Below are positions 27,092 to 35,805 of a stretch of 64,000 nt of DNA, piece after piece (position 1 is the stretch's first letter; the number at the start of each line of letters is the position of its first letter). This stretch comes from Halomonas sp. S3-1-1 (GTDB taxonomy: Bacteria; Pseudomonadota; Gammaproteobacteria; Pseudomonadales; Halomonadaceae). The position numbers and the translations under genes are program-made. The stretch is taken from NCBI RefSeq assembly GCF_023757625.1, contig NZ_JALGBZ010000001.1, forward strand, positions 992,001-1,056,000, given 5' to 3'. The notes under the pieces were generated by a model. It was not told the DNA's origin. It saw nothing but the letters and a program-made list of their open reading frames with translations, and ran no database searches.

Positions 27092-28181
27092 GACGTTGCT
27101 CGCCGGTCAGCGCTTGATAGTGGCCAAGCAGATCGAAGATAACGCTTTCCCATCCAAACCGGCGCTCGACGAAGTGGCGGGCGTAGCGGCCGCTTGCCGC
27201 GATGTCGTTATCGAACAGTGCTCGGCAGGCATCGGCCATGGCGTCGGGGTCGAGCGGTGGGCATAACACGCCACCACCCAGCGGCACGTTCTCGATCAGC
27301 GCCCCGGCGCGCGCGCCTACCACCGGCAGACCGCTGGCCATCGCTTCCTGGGCGATCAGCCCAAACGTCTCGCGGGTGCCGGCGTGCAGCAGCGCGTCGC
27401 TGGCGGCCAGCGCCGCCGCCACCTCGAAAGCGCCGCAGCAGCGGCTCACGCTGGTGACGTTGGCGGGCACGCGCGTCGGCATCCCCGGGCCCATCAGCAG
27501 AAGATGATACTCATCGCCCAGGTGCTTCATGGTCGAGAGCAGCACGTCGATGTTTTTCTCCCGCGAAAAGCGCCCGACGAAAATCAGCAGCCGCTTGTGC
27601 TCGGCGATCCCGTAGCGCGTTCGCAGGCCCGGGTCGGCGTGGCGCGGATGAAAGCGCTCGAGGTCCACGCCCAGCGACTGAACACGCACGTCACTCACGC
27701 CCCAGTCGCAAAGGCGATCCGCCATGGCCTGGCAGGGCGCGAGCACGCTGTCGAAACGGTTATAGAGATCGGTCACGTAGCGAATCAGGCGGCGCTGTAC
27801 GCGGTGGCCGAAGCGGTCGCCCATCAGCCGGGGCAGGTCCGAGTGGTAGAAGCCCACCACCGGCACGCCAAGACGCTGGCCTGCCTCGAGCGCGGCCCAG
27901 GCGGTCACGTAGGGGTCGCCGGCTTCGATGACGTTCGGTGCAAGGTTGACGAGCGCTTCGCGCCAGGGTCCCCGGCGTAGCGGAAAGCGGTAGCCTTGGC
28001 CCAGCGGCAGGTTGAGCGCGGGCAGTGTATGGCGATCGCTCAGGCTGTCTCGCTCGGCGCCGGGCACCAGTAGGCTAGTGCGAACGCCGCTCGCTTGCAG
28101 TACGCGGTGTTTGGCCTGCAGGTAGGTACGCACGCCGCCGCTGGCGGGGGCGTGAAACATGGTGATGTCGGCAATGTGCAA
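27063..28181 (-). CDS. GT4-family glycosyltransferase
   Basis: A 372-residue GT-B enzyme. The N-terminal acceptor domain begins MHIADITMFHAPASGGVRTY (the GG loop). The C-terminal donor domain holds LLIFVGRFSREKNIDVLLST and the E-x7-E motif ETFGLIAQEAMASGLPVVG. Relatives include mannosyl- and sulfoquinovosyl-transferases acting on lipids. The substrate is unknown. The coupled YbhN-like gene downstream suggests a glycolipid product at the inner membrane. Confidence 0.88.
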   Translation of the reverse strand: MHIADITMFHAPASGGVRTYLQAKHRVLQASGVRTSLLVPGAERDSLSDRHTLPALNLPLGQGYRFPLRRGPWREALVNLAPNVIEAGDPYVTAWAALEAGQRLGVPVVGFYHSDLPRLMGDRFGHRVQRRLIRYVTDLYNRFDSVLAPCQAMADRLCDWGVSDVRVQSLGVDLERFHPRHADPGLRTRYGIAEHKRLLIFVGRFSREKNIDVLLSTMKHLGDEYHLLLMGPGMPTRVPANVTSVSRCCGAFEVAAALAASDALLHAGTRETFGLIAQEAMASGLPVVGARAGALIENVPLGGGVLCPPLDPDAMADACRALFDNDIAASGRYARHFVERRFGWESVIFDLLGHYQALTGEQRHAPSRALGR

Positions 28182-28248
28182 GGTCGTCTCCGCCGGCGAT
28201 AGTGATCGCTTAGCCTAGCGAGAAAACAAGTCAGTTATGCGACAGCGG

Positions 28249-28276
28249 TGTCGCTTGTCGCTTGTCGCTTGTCGCA
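28249..28276. repeat. Four 7-bp tandem repeats
   Basis: TGTCGCT three times, then TGTCGCA, in the gap between the divergent glycosyltransferase and CopG-type genes. Such short repeats are prone to slippage and could vary promoter spacing, but no promoter can be placed on them. Confidence 0.75.
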
Positions 28277-28344
28277 TCGAGCTCGTTTCATTACCGCCGT
28301 TACACCGAAAGATCTTGCTTATTGCTTGATTGAGCCTAATATAA

Positions 28345-28358
28345 CATCCATGCGGATG
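28345..28358. promoter_or_regulatory. Candidate operator upstream of the CopG-type regulator
   Basis: CATCC-ATGC-GGATG, an inverted repeat 47 bp before the regulator's start, in AT-rich sequence (TAATATAA to the left, TATATGG to the right). Ribbon-helix-helix proteins often bind such short inverted repeats over their own promoter. Confidence 0.45.
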
Positions 28359-28404
28359 GTATATGGATTCCTATCGCCATCTTTAACGTGGAGAGGGGCT
28401 TTTT

Positions 28405-28821
28405 ATGAGCGTTCACGAGCTGCGCCGCAAGACCGGCGACACCAGCGAAAAAATCACCATCAATCTGGGCGTGGTCGATTTGGGGCAGATCGATCTGCTG
28501 GTTCAGGAGGGCTTTTACTCCAATCGCACCGACCTGATCCGCACGGCAATCCGTAACCAACTGGCAAGCCACGCCGAGGTGGTCAAGCAGACCGTGTCGC
28601 GCAAGGCCTTCGTGCTGGGGCTTACGCACTACAGCCGGGCGGATCTGGAAGCGCTGCAGGCGGCGGGTGAAACCCTGCAGATCCAGGTGCTCGGCATGGC
28701 GACGATCGCCGACGATGTCACCCCGGAGCTTGCCGCCGCGACGATCGAGTCCGTCGTGGTGCTCGGCGCCCTGCATGCCAGCAAAGCGGTCAAGGCGGCG
28801 CTGTCAGGCCGCATTCACTGA
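28405..28821 (+). CDS. CopG-type (ribbon-helix-helix) regulator
   Basis: A 138-residue protein with an N-terminal ribbon-helix-helix: strand EKITINLGVVDLGQIDLLVQ, then the helices SNRTDLIRTAIRNQLASHAE. The remaining ~80 residues form an uncharacterised C-terminal domain. The start at ATG 28405 follows GGAGAGG. It is followed after 33 bp by an esterase of the PHB-depolymerase family, so it probably controls that gene and itself. It resembles regulators found next to PHB-depolymerase-family genes; the exact target is unknown. Confidence 0.8.
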   Translation: MSVHELRRKTGDTSEKITINLGVVDLGQIDLLVQEGFYSNRTDLIRTAIRNQLASHAEVVKQTVSRKAFVLGLTHYSRADLEALQAAGETLQIQVLGMATIADDVTPELAAATIESVVVLGALHASKAVKAALSGRIH

Positions 28822-28854
28822 TGTATTCATCGATGTATCCTTGAGGTATCGATC

Positions 28855-30048
28855 ATGATCGACGCAACCCGTACCCAGCGAATGCAAGAAGCGACGCGGC
28901 TTACCCGCGCCGGAAAGCTCGATGAGGCGATGCGGGTATTGCAAGGGGGCGCGCCTGGCGCCGACGACCCCGAGCCCGCGTCGACTGAAACCGGTAACGT
29001 GTTTGATAGCACCTGCGAGGTGAAGGCGCGCATCTTCGAGCCGTTCGAAGCACCGCGCCAGCCCCACGCCTTTGATTGGCGCCAGCAGTGGGCCAGTATG
29101 AAAGGTGGCGCGACGAGTGCTGACGATGCGTCCGAGCACCTGGCGCCGGCCACCCCCGGCACCTTCACCGCCGGGCGCTTCGCCAACCGCGTCGGCGCAC
29201 GTGACTACAAACTCTACACGCCGAGCGGCTATCAGGGTCAGCCGATGGCGCTGGTGGTCATGCTGCACGGCTGCACCCAAAACCCGGACGACTTCGCCGC
29301 CGGCACCGCCATGAACCAATTGGCCGAAGAGCAGACGTTTTGCGTGCTTTACCCGGCCCAGCCGGCAAGCGCCAATACCTCGAAGTGCTGGAACTGGTTC
29401 AAGGCCCAGGACCAGGCGCGCGACGGCGGCGAGCCCGAACTTCTAGCGGGCATGACGCGCCAGGTTTTGGACGCCTATCATCTTGACGGCTCGCGGGTGT
29501 TCGTGGCCGGGCTGTCCGCAGGCGCGGCCATGGCGACCACCTTGGCCATGACCTATCCGGAGCTATTCGCCGCCGTAGGCGTGCACTCGGGGCTGCCCCA
29601 CGGCGTTGCCAAAAGCCTTCCGGACGCGCTGGCCGCGATGCAGGGCGGGCAGGGCGCCACCGCCGTCACTAAACGGCAGGAGTGCCGCGTGCCGGCCATC
29701 GTTTTCCACGGCGACCGCGACACCACCGTGCATCCAAAAAATGCCGAGCGTGTGGTGGCCCAGTACGCCGCGAGCCGGCTTAGCGCCACGACCGAGCAGG
29801 GGGCGTCCGGCGCCGGCCAGCGCTATACGCGCCGGGTACATCGCGACGATCAAGGGGGGGGCAGGCTGGAGCAGTGGACGCTGCACGGCGCCGGCCACGC
29901 CTGGGCCGGGGGCAGCGCGGCGGGAAGCTATACCGACCCCAAAGGGATAGAGGCGAGCCGCGAAATGCTGCGCTTTTTCTTCGCCCAGCGTAGCAACGCA
30001 GAAAACGACCCGGCGGCTTCGAAGCCGTCTCGCCACGCAACGACCTGA
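28855..30048 (+). CDS. PHB-depolymerase-family esterase
   Basis: A 397-residue alpha/beta hydrolase (LpqC/PhaZ-type esterase family). The oxyanion region is VVMLHGCTQNPDDFAAGTAM, the nucleophile elbow is GLSAGAAM, and the late Asp and His are likely in FHGDRDTTVHPKNAE and LHGAGHAWAGG. No signal peptide is visible: the first ~70 residues are a charged, helical extension (RTQRMQEATRLTRAGKLDEA). It is therefore probably intracellular, consistent with mobilisation of storage polyester or a related ester. The substrate is inferred from family only. It is in an operon with the CopG-type gene; a strong terminator follows. Confidence 0.85.
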   Translation: MIDATRTQRMQEATRLTRAGKLDEAMRVLQGGAPGADDPEPASTETGNVFDSTCEVKARIFEPFEAPRQPHAFDWRQQWASMKGGATSADDASEHLAPATPGTFTAGRFANRVGARDYKLYTPSGYQGQPMALVVMLHGCTQNPDDFAAGTAMNQLAEEQTFCVLYPAQPASANTSKCWNWFKAQDQARDGGEPELLAGMTRQVLDAYHLDGSRVFVAGLSAGAAMATTLAMTYPELFAAVGVHSGLPHGVAKSLPDALAAMQGGQGATAVTKRQECRVPAIVFHGDRDTTVHPKNAERVVAQYAASRLSATTEQGASGAGQRYTRRVHRDDQGGGRLEQWTLHGAGHAWAGGSAAGSYTDPKGIEASREMLRFFFAQRSNAENDPAASKPSRHATT

Positions 30049-30076
30049 CCCGACGAGGCGAGTGTCAGGATATAAA

Positions 30077-30108
30077 AAAACGGCGGCGCCCTGGGGCGCC
30101 GCCGTTTT
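30077..30108. terminator. Bidirectional terminator between the esterase and rnb
   Basis: AAAACGGCGGCGCC (30077-30090), CTGG, GGCGCCGCCGTTTT (30095-30108), a 14-bp perfect stem. The seven A on the left serve rnb on the reverse strand. Confidence 0.94.
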
Positions 30109-30124
30109 CGCGTTTCAACACCGT

Positions 30125-32065
30125 TTAGGCGGCGGGCTTGGCCACCAGCGAGCGGGTCTCTTCGCGGGCCTCGACGAGCTGAACGCGCAGGGCGTCGCCG
30201 AGCTTGTAGCGCTCCTCGCTCTCGATCTGGATGCGGCCTTCCTTGTCGTCGATCACGACCTTGTCGCGGTCAGCGTGCATCAAGGGCGCCGGCACGAAGG
30301 CGGTGGCGCCGTTGGCCAGCAGGCGCACGCGCATGCCGCCGCGGTTGATCGCCATGATCTCGGCCTCAAAAACGTCCTGGTTCTGGGCCGCCGGAGTCAA
30401 AAAGCGCACGTAGAGCCAGTCTTTCACGTCACGCTCGGCCATGCGGTTCAGCCGGCGGCGCTCGGTGAGCTGCTCGGTCAGTGCCTGGCTCGCTTCGGCC
30501 GGGGCCTGCTCGCCCTTTAACACGCGCTTGATCAAGCGGTGGTTGACCATGTCGCCGTACTTACGAATTGGCGAGGTCCAGGTGGCGTAGGCGGCCAGCC
30601 CCAGGCCGAAGTGCGGGCCGGGCTGGGCGGACATACTGGTAAAGCCCTGGAAACGGCGCAGGCGGGCGTCGAGCCAAGCGTCGTCGCGGGATTCGAGCGC
30701 GCGCTTGAGATCCTTGTAGTGGTCGAGCTCGGTCAGCGCCTCGAGGGCCACTTCGATCTCCTGACCGGCGAGGAACTCCTGAGCGGCTTCGGCCTTTTCC
30801 GGCTCAAACGCGCGGTGCACGTTGAAGATGCCGTGGCCGATGTTGGCGGCCAGATAATCTGCGCAGCAGGCGTTGGCGGCAATCATCGACTCTTCGATCA
30901 TGCGGTTGGCGATGCGGCGCTCTTCGGTGTTGATCGCCAGCACGTTGCCCGCTTCATCGAGCTCGAACACGTAGTCCGGGCGATCCTTGAACACCAGCGC
31001 GTTCGCGTTACGCCAAGCGGTGCGCGCCTCGGTCAGCGCCTGGAGCGCCTTGAGCTGCTCGGCGATGTCATCCGCCGGGGCCCAGTCGCCTTCACCGTCG
31101 ATCCAATCGGAGACCCGATCATAAGCAAGCTTGGCGTGGGACTGCACGTTGGCAGCGAAGAAGCGGTAATCGCCCAGGCTTCCGTCAGCGTTGACGGTCA
31201 GCGTGCAGGCCAGCGCCGGGCGTGTCTTACCTTCCCACAGCGAGCAGAGATCGTCGGCCAGCTGCTCGGGCAGCATGGTCACGTTCTGGCCCGGCAGATA
31301 AACGGTGAAGGCGCGCACCCGCGCTTCCAGATCCGCGGCGTGCTCTTCGTCGACGTAGGCCGTCGGGTCGGCGATCGCCACCGACAAATCCCAGCCGCCG
31401 TCGTCGCGGGTGGTGATGCGCAGCGCATCGTCCATGTCCCTGGTCTTTTCACCGTCGATGGTGAAGAAGGGCTCACTGGTCAGGTCTTCACGCTCAAGGC
31501 CTTCCTCACGCAGCGGCCAGTCGCTGCCGGCCTCCGGGCTTGCCTGCTCGAGCGCGTGACGGGCCAGCGTCACGCGCCAGGGCACCGCCGGGTTGTCGGC
31601 CTTGGCCACCAGCTCATCGATCTGGGCGAAAAAGCCGCGGTCGTTCTCTTTCAGCGGGTGGCGCACCAGACGTGCCACGACCCAGTCGCCGTCTGCAATC
31701 GTCGATTCGTCGAGGCTGTTTTTGATGCGCGACTTGATGACGTTGCGAATCGAGGGGTGGTCCGGCACCACGGCCAGGCGGTCTTCGCGCTTTTGCACGC
31801 GCGCAACGAAACGGTCGAGGCCGGCTTCGATCAGCTTCTCCGGCTCGACGGATTTCTTGTCGCCGTTTTCGTGAATCACCGCCTCGACCCGGTCGCCGTG
31901 AATCACCTTTTTCATGGCGGGGGGCGGCACGAAGTAGGAGTCGCCGCCGTCGGTTTCGAGAAAGCCGAAGCCTTTCTCGGTGCCCTTGATCACGCCTTCG
32001 GCGCGCGGCGTGGTGTCACGAATCTGTTGCTTGAGCTGAGCCAGCACGGAGTTATTTTGCAGCAT
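30125..32065 (-). CDS. rnb: Exoribonuclease II
   Basis: 3'-to-5' processive RNase that degrades single-stranded mRNA. ATG 32065 is chosen because the product then starts MLQNNSVLAQLKQQI, as in E. coli RNase II; the frame extends 20 codons further upstream without homology. It has 646 residues. Cold-shock domains (GVIKGTEKGFGFLETDGGDS, YFVPPPAMKKVIHGDRVEAV) precede the RNB catalytic core with the Mg-binding Asp cluster in GEKTRDMDDAL, and there is a C-terminal S1 domain (GGMRVRLLANGATAFVPAPL). Confidence 0.95.
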   Translation of the reverse strand: MLQNNSVLAQLKQQIRDTTPRAEGVIKGTEKGFGFLETDGGDSYFVPPPAMKKVIHGDRVEAVIHENGDKKSVEPEKLIEAGLDRFVARVQKREDRLAVVPDHPSIRNVIKSRIKNSLDESTIADGDWVVARLVRHPLKENDRGFFAQIDELVAKADNPAVPWRVTLARHALEQASPEAGSDWPLREEGLEREDLTSEPFFTIDGEKTRDMDDALRITTRDDGGWDLSVAIADPTAYVDEEHAADLEARVRAFTVYLPGQNVTMLPEQLADDLCSLWEGKTRPALACTLTVNADGSLGDYRFFAANVQSHAKLAYDRVSDWIDGEGDWAPADDIAEQLKALQALTEARTAWRNANALVFKDRPDYVFELDEAGNVLAINTEERRIANRMIEESMIAANACCADYLAANIGHGIFNVHRAFEPEKAEAAQEFLAGQEIEVALEALTELDHYKDLKRALESRDDAWLDARLRRFQGFTSMSAQPGPHFGLGLAAYATWTSPIRKYGDMVNHRLIKRVLKGEQAPAEASQALTEQLTERRRLNRMAERDVKDWLYVRFLTPAAQNQDVFEAEIMAINRGGMRVRLLANGATAFVPAPLMHADRDKVVIDDKEGRIQIESEERYKLGDALRVQLVEAREETRSLVAKPAA

Positions 32066-32282
32066 GAGTTCAATCAGTTGGCGAGAGTAGCCTGCCACTA
32101 TACGGATTCCCGCCCACCGCGCCAATTGCCCAGCGAGTCGATATCGCCGGGGGCTCGCAAGGTCAATGACTTACCCGCGCCTTTGATAATCGGTTAAGCT
32201 TGCCAGCCGTTTGACGCGCGCGAACATCTGACCAGAACCTTCAATAAACCCTCTCGTTAACGCCCTCGACCAAGGAGCCACC

Positions 32283-33080
32283 ATGACCCCCCGGCTGATT
32301 GTTTCCGACCTGGATGGAACGCTTTTGGGCAGTGATCACGTGCTGCACGAAAGCACCATCGAGGTGCTGCGCGCGCTCACCGAGCAGGGCCACCAGCTCA
32401 CGCTCGCCTCCGGGCGCCACTACCGCGACATGAAAGTGTTTCGCGACGAGCTGGACGTGCCGATGCACCTGATCAGCAGCAACGGCGCCTACACCCACGC
32501 CCCGGACGACACTCTGCTCGCGGCCCACCACGTCGACCCGGATAAGGCGCGGGCGCTGATCAACCTCGACCGGCCGGCCAACGTGCGCTTGAGCCTTTAC
32601 CTGGACGACGCCTGGTATATCGATTCCGAGTCGCCGGGGCATTTGGCGATGCACGCCGCGACCGGCTTCGTCTATCAGGTGGTCCCCGCCGACGAGATGC
32701 CGGTCAACGGTATCGGCAAGGTGCTGTACGGCGGCGATCCAAGCGAGCTCGCCCGCATCGAGGCGAGCGTTCGCCAAATCGGCGGGGATCACTTGCACGT
32801 CACCTACTCCACGCCGAATTCGCTCGAGATCATGGCCGGTGGGGTGAACAAGGGCGTGGCGCTTGCCGCACTGCTCGAGCGCCTGAACCTGAGCGCCGAC
32901 GAGTGCCTGGCGTTTGGCGACAACCTGAACGACGTGGAGATGCTTGCACTTGCCGGCGAGGCGCATTACATGGCCAACGCCCACCCGGAGATGGCCGGGC
33001 GCCTAGGGCGCGGGTGTCAGATCGGCCACCACCACGAAGCGGGGGTGGCCGAGCTTCTGCGCGAGCGTTTCGGGCTCTAG
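32283..33080 (+). CDS. HAD-superfamily phosphatase, Cof/YidA type
   Basis: A 265-residue cytoplasmic phosphatase. HAD motif I is VSDLDGTLLGSD with the nucleophile Asp, and motifs III/IV lie in NKGVALAALLERL and LAFGDNLNDVEML. A C2-type cap lies between. Members dephosphorylate sugar phosphates or cofactors such as FMN; the substrate here cannot be told. AAGGAGCCACC precedes the ATG. It is convergent with the transporter gene downstream. Confidence 0.9.
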   Translation: MTPRLIVSDLDGTLLGSDHVLHESTIEVLRALTEQGHQLTLASGRHYRDMKVFRDELDVPMHLISSNGAYTHAPDDTLLAAHHVDPDKARALINLDRPANVRLSLYLDDAWYIDSESPGHLAMHAATGFVYQVVPADEMPVNGIGKVLYGGDPSELARIEASVRQIGGDHLHVTYSTPNSLEIMAGGVNKGVALAALLERLNLSADECLAFGDNLNDVEMLALAGEAHYMANAHPEMAGRLGRGCQIGHHHEAGVAELLRERFGL

Positions 33081-33126
33081 GCGATCAGAGCCCGGGCGGA
33101 TGGCGACTCTGGTCTAGAACTGTGGT

Positions 33127-34779
33127 CTAGAAGAGCGCGGCGGCCTTCGCCAGCGCGATATAGAGCCCGATCAAAAACGGCACCCCGACCGCAAGCCAGG
33201 CCAGCACGCCGCGCGCGCCGAAACGCCCCCGGGCGGCCTGGTGGGCATCACTCGACACGCTCGCTTCGTTTTGCAAGGCGCGTTCGCGAGCCAGCTCTTC
33301 TTCTGACATGTGCAGCGATTGATCGACCGGGCGCACGAGGCTATTACATACGAGCCCCACGGCCAGCAGCCCGGCCATGATGTAGAGCGTGCGGTCGTAC
33401 ACCAGCGCCGGCGCAACGCCTGCGTCGAGCTGGGCTTCACGAATGAGCGTGATCACGATCGGGCCGATCAGGCCCGCAGCGGTCCAGGCGGTGAGCAGGC
33501 GGCCATGAATGGCGCCGACCATCTGGGTGCCGAAGATATCGGCAAGATACGCCGGCACCGTGGCGAAGCCGCCGCCGTACATGCTCAAGATCACGCAGAT
33601 GGCGATGACGAACATGCCGGCCATGCCCCAGTGCCCCCAGGTGGGCAGCGAGCAGTAGGTAATAATCCCAAGGACGAAGAAGACGTAGTAGGTGTTCTTG
33701 CGCCCGAGCTTATCCGAAAGCGAGGCCCAGAACAGCCGACCGACACTGTTGAACAGGCTGATCAACCCCACCAGCCCTGCAGCGGCTGCGGCAATGGCGG
33801 CGCTCTGAGCGCCGGTCAAGGCAGCGCCGGTGTTCTCGAGCCCTAACAGGGCAGGACCGAAAACGTCCTGAAGCATGGGGCTTGCCATCGAGATGACCGC
33901 GATGCCCGCGGTGACGTTCAAGAACAGCACCGACCAGATCAGCCAGAACTGCCGGGTTTTCCAGGCGTTGCGCAGATGAACGTGACCCTGGGTGATCATG
34001 GTGTTGCTCTGCTGTTTGGGCGAGGGCTGCCACCCTTGTGGCTTCCAGCCGTTGGGCGTGACGCGAAAGCTCAAAGCGCCGGCGCTCATGACGATGAAGT
34101 AGATGACGCCCATTGTCATCAGAGTAAGTGCGACACCGTTACCGCCGTTGTCGGCGTACAGCCCCATTAGCCATACGGCCAGCGGTGCGCCCACCATGGC
34201 GCCGCCTCCGTAGCCCATGATCGCAAAACCCGTGGCCATGCCGCGCCGGTCGGGAAACCATTTGATCAGCGTCGAGACCGGCGTGATGTAGCCAAGCCCC
34301 TGACCGATGCCACCGAGTACCCCGCAGCCCAGATACAAAAGCCACAGCTGGTGGGTCATCACGCCAACCCCGCCCAGCACCAGCCCCCCGCCCCAGCAGA
34401 GCGCGGCGATGGCGCCGGCCTTGCGCGGCCCGGCATGCTCGAGCCAAGCCCCCCAAAGCGCGGCGGAGATACCCAGCATGGCGATGAAAATACCAAAGGT
34501 ATAGGTCACATGCCCCACCGCCCAGTTGCAGGTCGTGGTCGTTAGTGCCTGCAAGAGCCCGATATCGCCACAGCTGGCAGCGGTCTCGGTGGAGGGCAGC
34601 AGGGTGGACATGGGAATCCAGAACACCGAAAACCCGTAGGCCATGCCGATACACAGGTGAATCGCGAGCGCGGAAGTCGGCACCAGCCAGCGGTTGAACC
34701 CTGGACCGGCGATGGTGTTTTCGCGCTCGAAAAAGCCAGGGCGTGCCCCGGCGGAACTGGCGGTAGTGGCAGTACTCAT
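33127..34779 (-). CDS. MFS transporter, OFA (oxalate/formate antiporter) family
   Basis: A 550-residue transporter with 12 predicted helices, long loops and a cytoplasmic tail. GFNRWLVPTSALAIHLCIGM and AYGFSVFWIPMS are typical for the OFA family, as is the A-motif-like WFPDRRGMATGFAIMGYGGG after helix 4. Family members exchange small carboxylates across the inner membrane; the substrate here is unknown. It is divergent from the gltR-gtrS two-component genes, which may or may not control it. Confidence 0.88.
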   Translation of the reverse strand: MSTATTASSAGARPGFFERENTIAGPGFNRWLVPTSALAIHLCIGMAYGFSVFWIPMSTLLPSTETAASCGDIGLLQALTTTTCNWAVGHVTYTFGIFIAMLGISAALWGAWLEHAGPRKAGAIAALCWGGGLVLGGVGVMTHQLWLLYLGCGVLGGIGQGLGYITPVSTLIKWFPDRRGMATGFAIMGYGGGAMVGAPLAVWLMGLYADNGGNGVALTLMTMGVIYFIVMSAGALSFRVTPNGWKPQGWQPSPKQQSNTMITQGHVHLRNAWKTRQFWLIWSVLFLNVTAGIAVISMASPMLQDVFGPALLGLENTGAALTGAQSAAIAAAAAGLVGLISLFNSVGRLFWASLSDKLGRKNTYYVFFVLGIITYCSLPTWGHWGMAGMFVIAICVILSMYGGGFATVPAYLADIFGTQMVGAIHGRLLTAWTAAGLIGPIVITLIREAQLDAGVAPALVYDRTLYIMAGLLAVGLVCNSLVRPVDQSLHMSEEELARERALQNEASVSSDAHQAARGRFGARGVLAWLAVGVPFLIGLYIALAKAAALF

Positions 34780-35082
34780 TCGTAATCCTTGATTGTTGTT
34801 AAAAGACGAGCGGTCGAGCAGCCTTTATGAAGTGTTGTGCCTATTGTTGCCGTAGTGAAGGGCACCCCAGCGCCGCTTCAGTTAATTTTAAGACGCGGCG
34901 CGCCACAACTAGCCAATAGTTATATGAAGGTGATTGCATATGAGAATCCAACGGCCTGCGAGCGCTTTGCAGCGCTCAGAGCGGGCCAAGGCGTCTACCA
35001 CCTTGGTCGATAGCCGCTTGTGATGAACCGGGCTCTCCACCATTATCGTGGCCCAACGATAATGAGCCGGAACCCGCTTATC
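34780..35082. promoter_or_regulatory. Intergenic region between the OFA transporter and gltR
   Basis: 303 bp. AT-rich near 34796-34860 and 34895-34945, where the divergent promoters probably lie. A 9-bp perfect inverted repeat is at 35041-35064. Confidence 0.5.
35041..35064. promoter_or_regulatory. 9-bp perfect inverted repeat before gltR
   Basis: CATTATCGT (35041-35049), 6 bp, ACGATAATG (35056-35064). It ends 18 bp before the chosen ATG 35083. An alternative ATG at 35062 lies inside the repeat, and one at 35020 before it. The symmetry suggests an operator or an mRNA hairpin that hides the start region. Confidence 0.55.
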
Positions 35083-35805
35083 ATGACCACATCGAGTGAC
35101 TGCATCATGGTCGTCGACGACGATCCGGAGATCCGCGAGCTGCTGGCGGATTATCTGGGCCGCCACGGCTACCGGGTACAGACCGCCGACGGTGCCGATT
35201 CGCTGTTCAAGGCGCTCGAGACGAGCACGCCGACCCTTTTGATCCTGGACGTGATGATGCCCGGCGACGACGGCTTCGCCATTTGCCGCCGCCTGCGCCG
35301 CCAGGGGGATCTGCCGATCATCATGCTCACCGCCAGTAGCGATGACACCGACCGCATTCTGGGTCTCGAACTCGGCGCCGACGACTACGTAGCCAAGCCG
35401 TTCAACCCGCGCGAGCTTCTGGCACGCATCAAGGCGGTACTGCGCCGTGCACACGCCCCGGCGCCGGCCAGCGTCAAAGACGCCCGGGTAGTACGCTTCG
35501 GCGCCTGGCAGCTCGACCGCACCACCCGTGAGCTGACGGACGAGCGCGGCGTTCTGGTCGCGCTCTCCGGCGCCGACTTTCAGCTTCTACAGGTATTTCT
35601 CGAGCGCCCGGCGACGGTGATCACCCGGGACGATCTTTATACGCTCACCCGCGGGCGCGACGCGCCGCCGTTGGATCGTTCCATCGACGTTCACGTTTGC
35701 CGACTGCGCCAGCGCTTGGGCGAGGACGCCCAGCACTCCCAACTGATTCGTACCGTGCGCGGGGCGGGCTACGTGCTCACCGCCCGGGTCGATGCCGTCG
35801 GGTGA
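35083..35805 (+). CDS. gltR: Response regulator, OmpR/PhoB family (GltR-like)
   Basis: Transcription factor of a two-component system. With ATG 35083 it has 240 residues; in-frame ATGs at 35062 and 35020 would add 7 or 21 residues. The receiver domain has the acidic pocket VVDDDPEIRE, phosphoacceptor Asp56 in LILDVMMPGDDG, and Lys in DDYVAKPFNPREL. The winged-helix output domain spans about 135-235 (TRDDLYTLTRG, SIDVHVCRLRQRLGED, IRTVRGAGYVLTA). The order regulator-kinase-gtsABCD matches the gltR-gtrS-glucose transporter locus of Pseudomonas, so control of glucose uptake is inferred. The stop overlaps the kinase start. Confidence 0.9.
   Translation: MTTSSDCIMVVDDDPEIRELLADYLGRHGYRVQTADGADSLFKALETSTPTLLILDVMMPGDDGFAICRRLRRQGDLPIIMLTASSDDTDRILGLELGADDYVAKPFNPRELLARIKAVLRRAHAPAPASVKDARVVRFGAWQLDRTTRELTDERGVLVALSGADFQLLQVFLERPATVITRDDLYTLTRGRDAPPLDRSIDVHVCRLRQRLGEDAQHSQLIRTVRGAGYVLTARVDAVG

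Noticed and set aside
30539-32197. 552-codon forward open frame antisense to rnb
   Set aside because: RNase II on the reverse strand is certain; the forward frame has no motif or start signal.
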